Part shown: piece after piece, positions 9,931 through 18,794 of the stretch
How positions within the stretch are numbered: the first letter of the stretch is position 1
Layout: every line of letters starts with the position of its first letter
From: Rhodobiaceae bacterium UBA4490
GTDB lineage: Bacteria; Pseudomonadota; Alphaproteobacteria; Parvibaculales; Parvibaculaceae
Direction: 5' to 3'
DNA length: 64,000 nucleotides
Assembly: GCA_002389665.1 (NCBI GenBank)
Contig: DGNO01000002.1
Span: 443,624 to 507,623 of the forward strand
Position numbers and translations under genes: made by a program
Notes under the pieces: model-generated
What the model was told of the DNA's origin: nothing
Database searches by the model: none
What the model saw: the letters and a program-made list of their open reading frames with translations, nothing else

Positions 9931-10289
9931 TACTCCGCCTCCACCGCAAGGCTTGCCTCGGGCGCCGCCTCATTTCCAATCAGCGGCCCGAGATAGACGG
10001 CGCTGCCGCGCAGCTCCACGGCAAAGCGCTTCACGCAGCCCTCATCCGGCCCGCGCGCCAACCCGCTTCCCAGATCGATAATCCAATTGTGCAAGGGACA
10101 GGCAACGCCTCTCCCCTGCACAATCCCGTCCGACAGCGGACCCTGCTTATGCGGGCATCTGTCCTCCAGGGCGAAAAGCTCATCCTCGCCCGTGCGGAAG
10201 ATGGCAATGTCGCAGCCCAGGGCCTCGACCTTCCGCGCGCCGCGGCGCGGGATATCCTCAAGCTCGCCGATATAAACGCTCTTGCTCAT
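9930..10289 (-). CDS. nirD: Nitrite reductase small subunit (Rieske-type)
   Basis: A 119-residue NirD protein with intact Rieske ligands: CPH near residue 43 and CPLH near residue 63. It partners NirB in the NAD(P)H-dependent assimilatory nitrite reductase. The gene is translationally coupled to nirB through a 4-base overlap and to nasA through a one-base overlap. Confidence 0.92.
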   Translation of the reverse strand: MSKSVYIGELEDIPRRGARKVEALGCDIAIFRTGEDELFALEDRCPHKQGPLSDGIVQGRGVACPLHNWIIDLGSGLARGPDEGCVKRFAVELRGSAVYLGPLIGNEAAPEASLAVEAE

Positions 10290-12733
10290 GCGATCACTTT
10301 CTGACGAAGGGGGCTATAGCTGCGCCGCGTGCCGGGGTCCCCGGCCTGTTCGGCCCAGGGGTCGCGCTGCGCATATTTCTGGGAGAGGAAGAACCGCTCA
10401 CTCAAAGCGGCGCGGCCTTCCGCATCGTCCGCGATCTTTTCTTTCACATGATCGAGGCCCACCCGCTCGATCCAGGGCGCGGTGCGCTCCAGATAGCGGG
10501 CCTCTTCGCGGTAGAGCTGAATGAAGGCGGTGCAATATTCGATCACCTCTTCCTCGCTTTCGACTTTGCAGAGGAAATCGGTGACGCGCACCTTGATGCC
10601 GCCATTGCCGCCCACATGCAGCTCCCAGCCGGAGTCGACCGCAACAATGCCGAAATCCTTGATCGTCGCCTCGGCGCAATTGCGCGGACAGCCCGAGACC
10701 GCCATCTTGAACTTGTGCGGCATCCAGGAGCCCCAGGTGAGCTTTTCAAGCGTCACGCCCATGCCAGTGGAATCCTGCGTGCCAAAGCGGCACCATTCGG
10801 ACCCCACACAGGTTTTCACCGTGCGCAGCGCCTTACCGTAGGCATGGCCGGAAACGAGGCCCGCGCTGTTGAGATCGCTCCAGATATCAGGCAGATGTTC
10901 TTTGCGCGCACCGAGCAAATCGATGCGCTGGCCGCCCGTCACCTTCACGGTCGGGATCTGATATTTATCCGCGACATCGGCAATCGCCCGCAGCTCATTG
11001 GGATTGGTGAGCCCGCCCCACATGCGCGGCACGACGGAGAAAGTGCCATCCTTCTGGATATTGGCGTGGTGGCGCTCGTTGACGAAACGGCTCTGCGCGT
11101 CGTCCACATATTCCCCCGGCCAGGCGCAAAGAAGATAATAATTCAGCGCCGGGCGGCAGGAGGAACAGCCATCAGGCGTTTCCCATTCGAGAGCCTGCAT
11201 CACCTCCGGAATGGTTTTCAGGCCATGAGCCAGAATGAGCTTCCGCACCTCATCATGACCGTGATGGGTGCACCCGCACATCGGCTTCACCGCAGGGGCG
11301 CCGGAATAGTCATCACCGAGCGACATGGCCAGAAGCTGCTCGACCAGGCCCGAGCACGAGCCGCAGCTTGCCGAGGCTTTGGTATATTGCTTCACCCCGT
11401 CAATATCGGTGAGCCCATGTTCGGTAATGGCCGTTGTGATCGCCCCTTTGCACACGCCGTTACAGCCACAGATTTCCGCCGTGTCGGGCAAAGCTGCAAC
11501 GGCGCTAAAAGGGTCCGTGTCGGCACCGGCCAGCGCCTGACCGAAAATCATGCGGTCGCGAATGTCGCGCACCACCTCACGCTCTTTCAGAAGCTGGAAA
11601 TACCAGGCCCCGTCCGCCGTATCCCCGTAGAGCACGGCGCCGGCCACCTTGTCGTCTTTAAGGACCAGGCGCTTATAGATGCCGCGCGCGGCATCCCGGT
11701 AAACGATATCCTCGGTACCGTCCCCGGTGGAAAAATCCCCGGCGGAGAAAACATCGACGCCCGTCACTTTAAGCTTCGTGGACGTTTCGACCGGCTTGAA
11801 CGCCGCTTCCTCCCCGGTCAGCGTTTTCGCCGCCACCCGCGCCATATCGTAAAGCGGCGCCACGAGGCCGTAGCAGACCTCGTTATGCTCGGCGCATTCG
11901 CCAAGCGCCAGAATGTCGGGATCGGAGGTCATCATCGCGTCATCCACGACGACGCCGCGCTCCACATGGAGCCCCGCATCGACGGCAAGACGTGCCTCGG
12001 GCCGGATACCCGCCGCCATGACCACGATATCGGCGGGGTAAACCGTGCCGTCTTCCAGAAGCACCGCTTCCACATGGCCCTCACCGAGGATTGCCTTCGA
12101 CTGCGCCTTGCAATGCACCTTGATGCCGCGCCGCTCAAGCTCGCGCTGCAGAAGATGCCCGGCGGAAGCATCGAGCTGGCGGTCGAGAAGATGGTCCATC
12201 AGATGCAGCACGGTTACTTCCATGCCCCGCGCCTGAAGACCTGCCGCCGCCTCAAGACCAAGCAAGCCGCCGCCGATGACAACGGCCCGCGCGCCCGGCT
12301 TTTCCGCCGCTTTCGACATGGCGTCCACATCGTCTAGGTCGCGAAAGACGAGAACCCCGTCGAGCTCTTTACCAGCAATGGGAATGATGAAGGGCGCCGA
12401 TCCCGTGGCCAGCACCAGCTTGTCGTAAGCCGTCTCGCCCGCGGCCGTGTGAACCTGTTTGGCTTTCCGGTCGATACCCGTCACGCTCTCACCGAAGCGG
12501 CAAGTCACGCCGTGCGTCCGGTACCAGTCTTCATCATGAGTGACGATTTCCTCAAACGTCTTTTCACCGGAAAGGACGGGCGAAAGCATGATGCGGTTGT
12601 AATTGCCGCGCGGCTCCGCCCCAAAAAGCGTCACGTCATAAGCCTCGGGCGCAACTTCGAAAAGATGTTCCAGCATGCGCCCCGACGCCATGCCCGCGCC
12701 AACGACAACGAGTTTCTGTTTCTGCGTGCTCAT
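10286..12733 (-). CDS. nirB: Nitrite reductase large subunit
   Basis: An 815-residue siroheme flavoprotein. FAD/NAD domains come first (VVVGAGMASGRMLEHL, then IGGGLLGLEAA). Next are Cys-rich BFD-type 2Fe-2S modules (CGCNGVCKGAI with SCGSC near residue 460, and CGCTHHG with GCSSCRPAL further on). The siroheme/4Fe-4S domain (SEWCRFG, SGCPRNCAEA) lies at about residues 640-690. It reduces nitrite to ammonium with NAD(P)H. Four-base overlaps with nrtD upstream and nirD downstream show a coupled operon. Confidence 0.95.
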   Translation of the reverse strand: MSTQKQKLVVVGAGMASGRMLEHLFEVAPEAYDVTLFGAEPRGNYNRIMLSPVLSGEKTFEEIVTHDEDWYRTHGVTCRFGESVTGIDRKAKQVHTAAGETAYDKLVLATGSAPFIIPIAGKELDGVLVFRDLDDVDAMSKAAEKPGARAVVIGGGLLGLEAAAGLQARGMEVTVLHLMDHLLDRQLDASAGHLLQRELERRGIKVHCKAQSKAILGEGHVEAVLLEDGTVYPADIVVMAAGIRPEARLAVDAGLHVERGVVVDDAMMTSDPDILALGECAEHNEVCYGLVAPLYDMARVAAKTLTGEEAAFKPVETSTKLKVTGVDVFSAGDFSTGDGTEDIVYRDAARGIYKRLVLKDDKVAGAVLYGDTADGAWYFQLLKEREVVRDIRDRMIFGQALAGADTDPFSAVAALPDTAEICGCNGVCKGAITTAITEHGLTDIDGVKQYTKASASCGSCSGLVEQLLAMSLGDDYSGAPAVKPMCGCTHHGHDEVRKLILAHGLKTIPEVMQALEWETPDGCSSCRPALNYYLLCAWPGEYVDDAQSRFVNERHHANIQKDGTFSVVPRMWGGLTNPNELRAIADVADKYQIPTVKVTGGQRIDLLGARKEHLPDIWSDLNSAGLVSGHAYGKALRTVKTCVGSEWCRFGTQDSTGMGVTLEKLTWGSWMPHKFKMAVSGCPRNCAEATIKDFGIVAVDSGWELHVGGNGGIKVRVTDFLCKVESEEEVIEYCTAFIQLYREEARYLERTAPWIERVGLDHVKEKIADDAEGRAALSERFFLSQKYAQRDPWAEQAGDPGTRRSYSPLRQKVIA

Positions 12734-13527
12734 GCTGCCACCTCCGAACGATGCTCATGCAGGAAGCGAAGAACGGCGGCCCGGGCGCTGAGGTAATCGG
12801 GATCTTCCACCAGCTCCACCCGGTGGCGCGGCCGGGGCACATTGACCGTCGAAATTTGGCCGATGCCTGCCGCCGGCCCGTTCGACATCATGATGATGCG
12901 GTCGGAAAGAAGCGCCGCTTCATCCACGTCATGGGTGATCATGATCACCGTGTTGCCGAGCCGGGCGTGAATTTCCATCACGCTGTCCTGGAGATGTCCG
13001 CGCGTGAGTGCATCGAGGGCGCCGAAAGGCTCATCCATCAAAAGAACCTTGGGCTCCATGGAAAGCGCTCTTGCAATACCGACGCGCTGCTTCATCCCGC
13101 CGGAAATTTCCGCCGGGCGCTTATGCGCGGCATGTTCCATATTGACGAGCTCGAGATTGGCCATCACCCAGTCATGGCGCTGACCGTCCGTGCGCGTGCC
13201 CGCAAAGACCTTGTCCACCGCCAGGCGCACATTCTCGTAGACCGTGAGCCAAGGCAGCAGAGAATGGTTCTGGAAAACCACCGCCCTGTCTGGTCCCGGC
13301 CCTTTGATGATCTGCCCGTCAAGGCTGATCGCGCCGTAGGAGATGGGTTCGAGCCCGGCCACGAGATTGAGCAAAGTGGACTTGCCGCAGCCAGAGTGAC
13401 CGATGATGGAAACAAATTCGCCTTTGTCGATCGACAGGTCGACATCGCGCAAGGCTTCATACTGCCCCGACGAAGTTTTGAAGATTTTACCGACTTTGGA
13501 AATGCGTAGATGCTCTTGAGTATCCAT
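12730..13527 (-). CDS. nrtD: Nitrate ABC transporter, ATPase subunit
   Basis: A 265-residue ABC ATPase of the NrtD/SsuB/TauB group. Walker A is GHSGCGKST, the signature is ISGGMKQRVGIARAL, Walker B is VLLMDEPFGALD and the H-loop is MITHDVDEA. It powers nitrate uptake with the permease and binding protein encoded just upstream. AGGAG lies about 6 bases before the ATG, and the stop overlaps the nirB start. Only one ATPase gene is present, unlike cyanobacteria, which have NrtC and NrtD. Confidence 0.92.
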   Translation of the reverse strand: MDTQEHLRISKVGKIFKTSSGQYEALRDVDLSIDKGEFVSIIGHSGCGKSTLLNLVAGLEPISYGAISLDGQIIKGPGPDRAVVFQNHSLLPWLTVYENVRLAVDKVFAGTRTDGQRHDWVMANLELVNMEHAAHKRPAEISGGMKQRVGIARALSMEPKVLLMDEPFGALDALTRGHLQDSVMEIHARLGNTVIMITHDVDEAALLSDRIIMMSNGPAAGIGQISTVNVPRPRHRVELVEDPDYLSARAAVLRFLHEHRSEVAA

Positions 13528-13536
13528 GGGCTGCTC

Positions 13537-14472
13537 CTATGCGTTGCCATAGTCGAAACGGCGCTGCACCAGCTTCATCAGCGCTTCAAGGGCAATGCCC
13601 ACGATGCCGATAATGCCGATGGCCACGATGATGGAAGGCACCGAAAGGTTGTTCCATTCGTCCCAGATGTAAAAACCGATACCGATACCGCCGGTCAGCA
13701 TTTCCGCGGCCACGATCACCATCCAGGCGGTGCCGAGTGAGAGCTGCATGCCGGTCAGGATGTAAGGCATGGTGGCGGGGATGTAGATTTTGCGAACCAT
13801 CTCCGAACGGTTGAAATTCAGCACCCGCGCCACATTCGTGTAATCGGAAGGTACGGCGCGCACGCCCACCGCCGTGTTGAGAATGATCGGCCAAATACTG
13901 GTGATGAAGATCACGAAGACGGCGGAGGGGTCCACGGATTTGAAAAGCAAAAGCCCGATGGGCAGCCAGGCAAGCGGGCTGACCGGCCGCAATATCTGAA
14001 TGAGCGGCATCCAGGCGGTTTCGAAGACCCGGCTCGTGCCGATCAGAAACCCGACGGGCAACCCGACGAGAACGGCAAGCGCAAAGCCGGAGAGCACCCG
14101 CGCGAGCGAATACATCACCTGCCAGGCAACGCCCATATCGTTGGGCCCGTACACATAAAAAGGATCGGAGAAGACCTCCACCGCCTTGGCCCAGGTTTCC
14201 TGCACCGTGGGAAGCTCGGGCACAAGCGAGGCCTGCACCATGCTCCATGCCACCAGGACCAGAAGAAAGGTCACGGCGGGCAGGACGATGGCGGGAACGG
14301 CCATAGCCAGAAAATCCCGAAGCCAGGCCGGGCCTGAATCCGGCCAGCCCTTGGGCACCTCGCCGAACTCCGGCGGCGGGGCCTGCCCGCCGGCCGGTTC
14401 CGCAGAACCGGCCTTCAGCTCGTCTTCGGCAGTCGGTGCATCTGAAACCAGGCGCAAAGCGGCATCCGTCAT
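13537..14472 (-). CDS. nrtB: Nitrate ABC transporter, permease subunit
   Basis: A 311-residue inner-membrane permease of the binding-protein-dependent family, with about six hydrophobic segments. The EAA loop, which contacts the ATPase, is visible near residue 250 (AAEMLTGGIGIG). The first 50 residues are hydrophilic and Pro/Glu-rich, so the N-terminus extends into the cytoplasm. AAGGAG precedes the ATG, and nrtD follows after nine bases. Confidence 0.92.
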   Translation of the reverse strand: MTDAALRLVSDAPTAEDELKAGSAEPAGGQAPPPEFGEVPKGWPDSGPAWLRDFLAMAVPAIVLPAVTFLLVLVAWSMVQASLVPELPTVQETWAKAVEVFSDPFYVYGPNDMGVAWQVMYSLARVLSGFALAVLVGLPVGFLIGTSRVFETAWMPLIQILRPVSPLAWLPIGLLLFKSVDPSAVFVIFITSIWPIILNTAVGVRAVPSDYTNVARVLNFNRSEMVRKIYIPATMPYILTGMQLSLGTAWMVIVAAEMLTGGIGIGFYIWDEWNNLSVPSIIVAIGIIGIVGIALEALMKLVQRRFDYGNA

Positions 14473-14481
14473 GACGGCTCC

Positions 14482-15927
14482 TTAGGCGTTGAGTTCCGCA
14501 AGCTTTTCCAGCGGAACCTTGAGGTTGGAAATGTCGAAGCTGCCGATGTACTCGGCGATCTTGGAAGGATCGAAGGTCTGGCCGTTGAAGAAGCGGTCCG
14601 GGCCCATGTCAATGGGCGCGCTCGCATCTTCCAGCACCCAAGGCGCGTCATGCGTGCCTTCGATCTTCATGTCCGAATTCGGCACCGGCACGCCCATGCC
14701 CGCGACAGCTTCGCGGTAGATATCCGGCCGGTAGACCTGATTGGCGACCTGGCGGATATCCATGGGCGTTTCGATCTGCCCCCAGCGGTACATTTGCGAA
14801 ATGAACCACATGGCGTGGCTGCGCCAGGGATAGGTCGCGGCATAGCGGTAGAAGACGTTGAAGTCCGGCAGCGGGCGCGGCTCCTCACCTTTCACATATT
14901 GGAACGTGCCGGTCATGGACATTTTCACCACATCGACCGGCGCGTTGACATAGGACTTGCGGGAAATGATCTCCACGACTTCCAGCCGGTTTTCCGGCTT
15001 GTCCATCCACTGCGCCGCTTCCACCATGGCGCGGATGATTGCCTTGTGGGTCTCCGGATAGCTTTCCGCCCAGTCGAGATTGACGCCGAACACCTTTTCC
15101 GGATTGTTGTTCCAGATTTCGTAATTGGTTATGAGCGTGCGCCCGAGACCCGCCTTCACCGCCCGCTCGTTCCAGGGCTCGCCCACGCAATAGCCCACGA
15201 TATTGTTGGCGCGCAGGTTCGCGACCATCTGGGGCGGCGGAATGACGATGAGGCGCACATCATTGTCCGGATCGATGCCGGCATCGGCCATCCAGTAACG
15301 CAGCTCATAATTATGGGTGGAAACGGGGAACACCATGGCGAAGGTCATGGGCTCGCCACCTTTAGCCTTATTGGCGTCGATCACTTTTTTCAGCGCGCGG
15401 GCCGAAACCGGCCGCTCGGCCATGGCTTCCGGGTCCGCCTCCACCATGCGCTCATAGAGCTCGTTGGAAACGGTGATGCCGTTGCCGTTGAGGTCCATGG
15501 AGTAAGCCGTGACCGTCGGCTTTTGCAGCGCGCCGACGCCGAGGCTCGCGGCAATCGGCATACCTGCCAGCATATGCGCCCCGTCAAGTTCGCCCACCGA
15601 CACCTTGTCGCGGATATTCGCCCAGGAGGCTTCTTTCGAAATCGTGGCGTTGACGCCGTGCTTCTGAAAGAAGCCCTTTTCCTTGGCGATGACGATGACG
15701 GCGCAGTCGGTCAGCGGAATGATGCCGAGCTTCACATCCGGCTTTTCCAGATTGCTGCTGCCCGCCGCATAGGCGCCGCCCGGAACCACCAGGCTTGCGG
15801 CTTTCAAGAGCGCAGCGGTGCCGAAAAGTTTCGCGCCTGCATTCAAAACCGAGCGCCGGTGATAAGGCGTCTCAAGCGAGGCGCTGCGCTTTACTGCCGG
15901 GGGAGTTTTGTCGTCATGGTCGGACAT
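14482..15927 (-). CDS. nrtA: Nitrate ABC transporter, substrate-binding protein
   Basis: A 481-residue NrtA/CmpA-family binding protein. The N-terminus has a twin Arg followed by a hydrophobic core (RRSVLNAGAKLFGTAALL), a likely Tat or Tat-like export signal, and AYA as probable cleavage site. The mature part begins with VKLGIIPLTDCA, typical of the family. Because it is exported, it is the transport receptor and not the cytoplasmic nitrate sensor NasS, which is homologous. GGAG lies about 9 bases before the ATG. Confidence 0.9.
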   Translation of the reverse strand: MSDHDDKTPPAVKRSASLETPYHRRSVLNAGAKLFGTAALLKAASLVVPGGAYAAGSSNLEKPDVKLGIIPLTDCAVIVIAKEKGFFQKHGVNATISKEASWANIRDKVSVGELDGAHMLAGMPIAASLGVGALQKPTVTAYSMDLNGNGITVSNELYERMVEADPEAMAERPVSARALKKVIDANKAKGGEPMTFAMVFPVSTHNYELRYWMADAGIDPDNDVRLIVIPPPQMVANLRANNIVGYCVGEPWNERAVKAGLGRTLITNYEIWNNNPEKVFGVNLDWAESYPETHKAIIRAMVEAAQWMDKPENRLEVVEIISRKSYVNAPVDVVKMSMTGTFQYVKGEEPRPLPDFNVFYRYAATYPWRSHAMWFISQMYRWGQIETPMDIRQVANQVYRPDIYREAVAGMGVPVPNSDMKIEGTHDAPWVLEDASAPIDMGPDRFFNGQTFDPSKIAEYIGSFDISNLKVPLEKLAELNA

Positions 15928-15966
15928 CTCTTGTCTCCTTGATGAAAGCGGGAGGTAAATCGTTTC

Positions 15967-17202
15967 TCAGTAGGTGTAAGCGACTTGGAACCAGAGTTTT
16001 TCCCGGTCCGCCGGCCCGGCGCTGCCCCCATCGAAGGAGGCGTATTTCGCGGTGAGCTTGACGCCGTTCTCAAGCGCTGCGGAAAGCACCGCATCCACCT
16101 CATCGCCGAGCGAGGCGCCCGTGCGCTCCGCCTCGAAATCGTGAAAAACGATGCCGGACGTAATTTTCGTGAAAGGCCCGAAAGCCGGCAGCGCATAATT
16201 CAGCGAGGCGGAAAGGTCCTCGATGCCGTCCACCGGGGTCGTCAGGAACGCATCGGCCCAGCCCTGAAACTTATGCAGCGTGGCAAGTGGAGTGGAGAAA
16301 CCTGTCGTCCCGTCCCCTTCCAGCACCTCATAGCCCGCACCGAAGGAAAGCGGCCCGTAGCTTGCCCCCGCATCCACCGAATAATAATCGAGGGAGAAAG
16401 ATGCGGGATTACTTCCATATCCGCTCTGACGGGCATAGGAAGCGGCACCCTTCAGCGACCAGTCTTCATTGAGCGCCGTCTTGTAAGCCGCCCGTGCGCC
16501 GTAGGTTTCGCTCGAGGCACCGGCCGCATTATCGAAATCCAAGAGATAGGCAAAGCCCGTAAGCGTCAGCCCTTCGATCCCGCTATAACCCAGATTGATG
16601 AGATGGCTGTCGCTGTCGAAATTGCCGATCGGGCTCTTGTCGGAAAAAATCCGGTGCACTTCCTCGATATAGGCATAAGTCGCCGTGACACCGGGAAGCG
16701 AGCTGTTACTGATCAGCGCCGCGTCGAAGGTCTGCTCATTCTGCCGCCAGCCCACATTGCCGACGAAGCGTGCATCATCGAGGATGATCCGCTGCCGCCC
16801 GGCAACGATCTTCGTACCCGGAATGCCTTCATAGGTAAGCTGCAGCCGGTTGAGCTCGCTGGCCTCCGGGTCCGCAACGACGGGATAGGCGGTGCGCCCA
16901 TTCGCCGTGCTGTTGAAATCTTCCGGGCCCAGCGCCTGCACGGATTCGATTTCCGCCAGAAGCGAGAAGCCATAAAAGCTGCCCGTTTCAAAGCCGAGGC
17001 GCTCGCGCAACGTGTAAGCGCGCGCATCATTGGCGAAACCATCCTGATCGACGAATTCCGCCCGCGCGCGGAGGTCGATCAGCGGTTTCGTTTCCGCCAG
17101 CGCCGCGCCCAGCTCATCCGCATGCGCCGCTACCACCGGCAGCGCGCAAAGCCCCGCCAATGTCCCCGCCACCATTTGCCGCGTCATCTTCGATACCGTC
17201 AT
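15967..17202 (-). CDS. Outer-membrane porin of the alginate-export type, probable nitrate channel
   Basis: A 411-residue protein with a cleavable signal peptide (TLAGLCALPVVAAHA) and a barrel of alternating hydrophobic strands ending in WFQVAYTY. The segment AGRQRIILDDARFVGNVGWR is typical of the alginate_exp family of outer-membrane barrels. As first gene of the nitrate operon it most likely lets nitrate or nitrite cross the outer membrane; that role is inferred from context. The ATG at 17202 was chosen because GGGGTGAG lies directly upstream and the signal peptide then begins properly. An ATG 18 codons earlier falls inside the terminator hairpin and is unlikely to be used. Confidence 0.8.
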   Translation of the reverse strand: MTVSKMTRQMVAGTLAGLCALPVVAAHADELGAALAETKPLIDLRARAEFVDQDGFANDARAYTLRERLGFETGSFYGFSLLAEIESVQALGPEDFNSTANGRTAYPVVADPEASELNRLQLTYEGIPGTKIVAGRQRIILDDARFVGNVGWRQNEQTFDAALISNSSLPGVTATYAYIEEVHRIFSDKSPIGNFDSDSHLINLGYSGIEGLTLTGFAYLLDFDNAAGASSETYGARAAYKTALNEDWSLKGAASYARQSGYGSNPASFSLDYYSVDAGASYGPLSFGAGYEVLEGDGTTGFSTPLATLHKFQGWADAFLTTPVDGIEDLSASLNYALPAFGPFTKITSGIVFHDFEAERTGASLGDEVDAVLSAALENGVKLTAKYASFDGGSAGPADREKLWFQVAYTY

Positions 17203-17220
17203 CTGCTCACCCCATCGGCA

Positions 17221-17268
17221 AAAGAAAAGGCGTCCGCCGGCGATTTTCATCGCCATGCGGACGCCTTT
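17221..17268 (-). terminator. Leader terminator (attenuator) of the nitrate operon
   Basis: On the minus strand a near-perfect hairpin forms. A 12-bp outer stem (17257-17268 with 17226-17237) stacks on a 6-bp inner stem closed by a GAAA tetraloop (17245-17248). TTTTCTTT follows at 17221-17228, partly in the stem. It ends 18 bases before the porin start codon and after the nasT gene, so it would block the whole operon unless read through. This is the arrangement expected for NasT antitermination. Confidence 0.88.
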
Positions 17269-17301
17269 GCCCGTGTTTCAATTCTCGCAGTCAGCCGCGC
17301 T

Positions 17302-17349
17302 CTGCCGCCCTTGGCAATCCGGCCTTTGATGCTGGGCCTTCATCGGCCC
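17302..17349 (-). promoter_or_regulatory. Candidate ANTAR-binding tandem hairpins in the nitrate leader
   Basis: Two small stem-loops with six-base loops lie about 30-80 bases upstream of the attenuator. The first (17334-17349) is a 5-bp GC stem with loop GATGAA. The second (17302-17317) is a 5-bp stem (one G-U) with loop AAGGGC. ANTAR proteins are known to bind paired hexaloop hairpins with A at loop position 1 and G at position 4. The second loop fits both positions, the first only G4. Found by eye, not folded by program. Confidence 0.5.
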
Positions 17350-17470
17350 GGCATGAAAACTCTAAAAACTATTTTTGCTGCAGCGCAACAAGTAATTGAT
17401 ATTAAAGGTAATTTTTCTCATGTCCTGCATAATGCTTGATCACGCTGCCCGTGTTTTTCACAGCAATCGC

Positions 17471-18067
17471 TCAACCTTTGAGCAATTTGGCAACTGCCAA
17501 AAGATTGTCCGCAATCTGAAAAATCGGTTTTCCCTCATTCATCGCCGTCTTACGCAGAAGCTGATAGGCCTCTTCTTCTGAAAGGCCGCGCTGCTGCATC
17601 AAAACGCCTTTGGCTTTCTCTACGATCTTGCGCGCGGCAAGGTCTGACTTGGCTTTGGCGAGTTCCTTTTGCAGGCCCTGATACATTTGAAACCGGGCAA
17701 TGGCGACATCGACGACGGGACGCACGCGGGAAGATGCAAGGCCATCGACAATGTAAGCGCTCACCCCCGCCTGCACCGCCTTGCGCGCGCCGTCCGGTTC
17801 ATCCTTTTCGACGAACATGACGACGGGCCGCGCCCGCTCGCCTGAAACCTCGCCCATGCTTTCCAGAATGTCGCGGTCGGGGCTGTCGCAATCGACAATC
17901 ACGACATCCGGGTCAAAGCGCTCCACCGCGCCGTAGAGCCCGATGCCGGATTTGACGCGCATAAGCTCGCAGGCGCCCGATTGCGCCAGGCCCTGCTCGA
18001 CTATCAGCGCCCGCGCATCATCGGGATCGACAAGCAACACACGCAATCGCTCAGAAGCGGAAGACAT
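17471..18067 (-). CDS. nasT: NasT-type ANTAR antitermination regulator
   Basis: A 198-residue protein with a receiver-like N-terminal half (LLVDPDDARALI, VVIVDCDSPD) and a C-terminal ANTAR RNA-binding domain (KIVEKAKGVLMQQRGLSEEEAYQLLRK, seen at about residues 130-180). NasT binds leader RNA and prevents termination of nitrate genes; in known systems the nitrate sensor NasS holds it inactive. Here it sits right upstream of a leader with a terminator. The ATG at 18067 is chosen because the alternative 12 codons earlier adds residues unlike the family. No nasS lies in the window. Confidence 0.85.
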   Translation of the reverse strand: MSSASERLRVLLVDPDDARALIVEQGLAQSGACELMRVKSGIGLYGAVERFDPDVVIVDCDSPDRDILESMGEVSGERARPVVMFVEKDEPDGARKAVQAGVSAYIVDGLASSRVRPVVDVAIARFQMYQGLQKELAKAKSDLAARKIVEKAKGVLMQQRGLSEEEAYQLLRKTAMNEGKPIFQIADNLLAVAKLLKG

Positions 18068-18185
18068 ACACAAACATTCTTTGCTGGCTTGGCCGGGAAC
18101 CACTAAAGCCTAATCAGCAAAAAAAGGGCCAGAGAAAAACCGCTTTAAAAGAGGCATTCTGCGCATGAGCTGCGCGGCCATCTGC

Positions 18186-18794
18186 TCATTTGCCGGGCGG
18201 CCTGTCCAAATAAGCGTCAGCCTTTGCCCATGCCGCCGCGTCATTGACGTTCAAAAAGGCATCGGCCTCCTCACCGGGAACCTCTATGGGCACGGCGTCC
18301 AAATCCTTGAGCGCCCCCCAAACCGCCTGGCGGCCCGCACCAAGCAGCCTGTCCAACTTTTCAAAATGCGAAACATGCCAAAGCGCAAGAAGGTTCTGGT
18401 CCCGTCCTTCAAGGCGCAGCACCGCAGGCCGTGTGCCTTTCCGTCCCGCCCAAAGACGCGCGGCATAATCGGCAGGCAAAAACGGCACATCGCACGGTGC
18501 CGTCACCAACCACTCCCCGCCTTCCTCCTGCAACCAGGCAAGGCCGGCGCGAATACCGGCAAGCGGTCCTGCCCCCGGAAAAGGCCCGTCACCCAGATGC
18601 GTGAGCTCGGCCCGCCAGCCAAGCGCGGCCTCGCCCTCGGCAACGGCAAGAGCCTGAACCTGCGGGCGCAGCCGTTCATAAACACGCTCGATAAGCGGCT
18701 GCCCGCGCAAGGGACGGAGCGCTTTTTCTCCGCCAAGCCGCTCCGCCTTGCCGCCCGCCAGGATGAGCCCGCTTGTCTGCACTCCCCCGGTCAC
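18186..18794 (-). CDS. mobA: Molybdenum cofactor guanylyltransferase
   Basis: A 202-residue MobA. The nucleotide-binding LILAGGKAERLGGEKAL and the later APCDVPFLPADY motifs are present. It attaches GMP to molybdopterin to give the MGD cofactor that NasA needs. It starts with GTG overlapping the stop of the upstream kinase gene (GTGA), so the two are co-translated. Placement next to nasT fits nitrate metabolism. Confidence 0.9.
   Translation of the reverse strand: MTGGVQTSGLILAGGKAERLGGEKALRPLRGQPLIERVYERLRPQVQALAVAEGEAALGWRAELTHLGDGPFPGAGPLAGIRAGLAWLQEEGGEWLVTAPCDVPFLPADYAARLWAGRKGTRPAVLRLEGRDQNLLALWHVSHFEKLDRLLGAGRQAVWGALKDLDAVPIEVPGEEADAFLNVNDAAAWAKADAYLDRPPGK

Noticed and set aside
14482..15927. 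NasS nitrate sensor
   Set aside because: Homologous family, but a twin-Arg type export signal and position with the permease and ATPase make it the transport binding protein.
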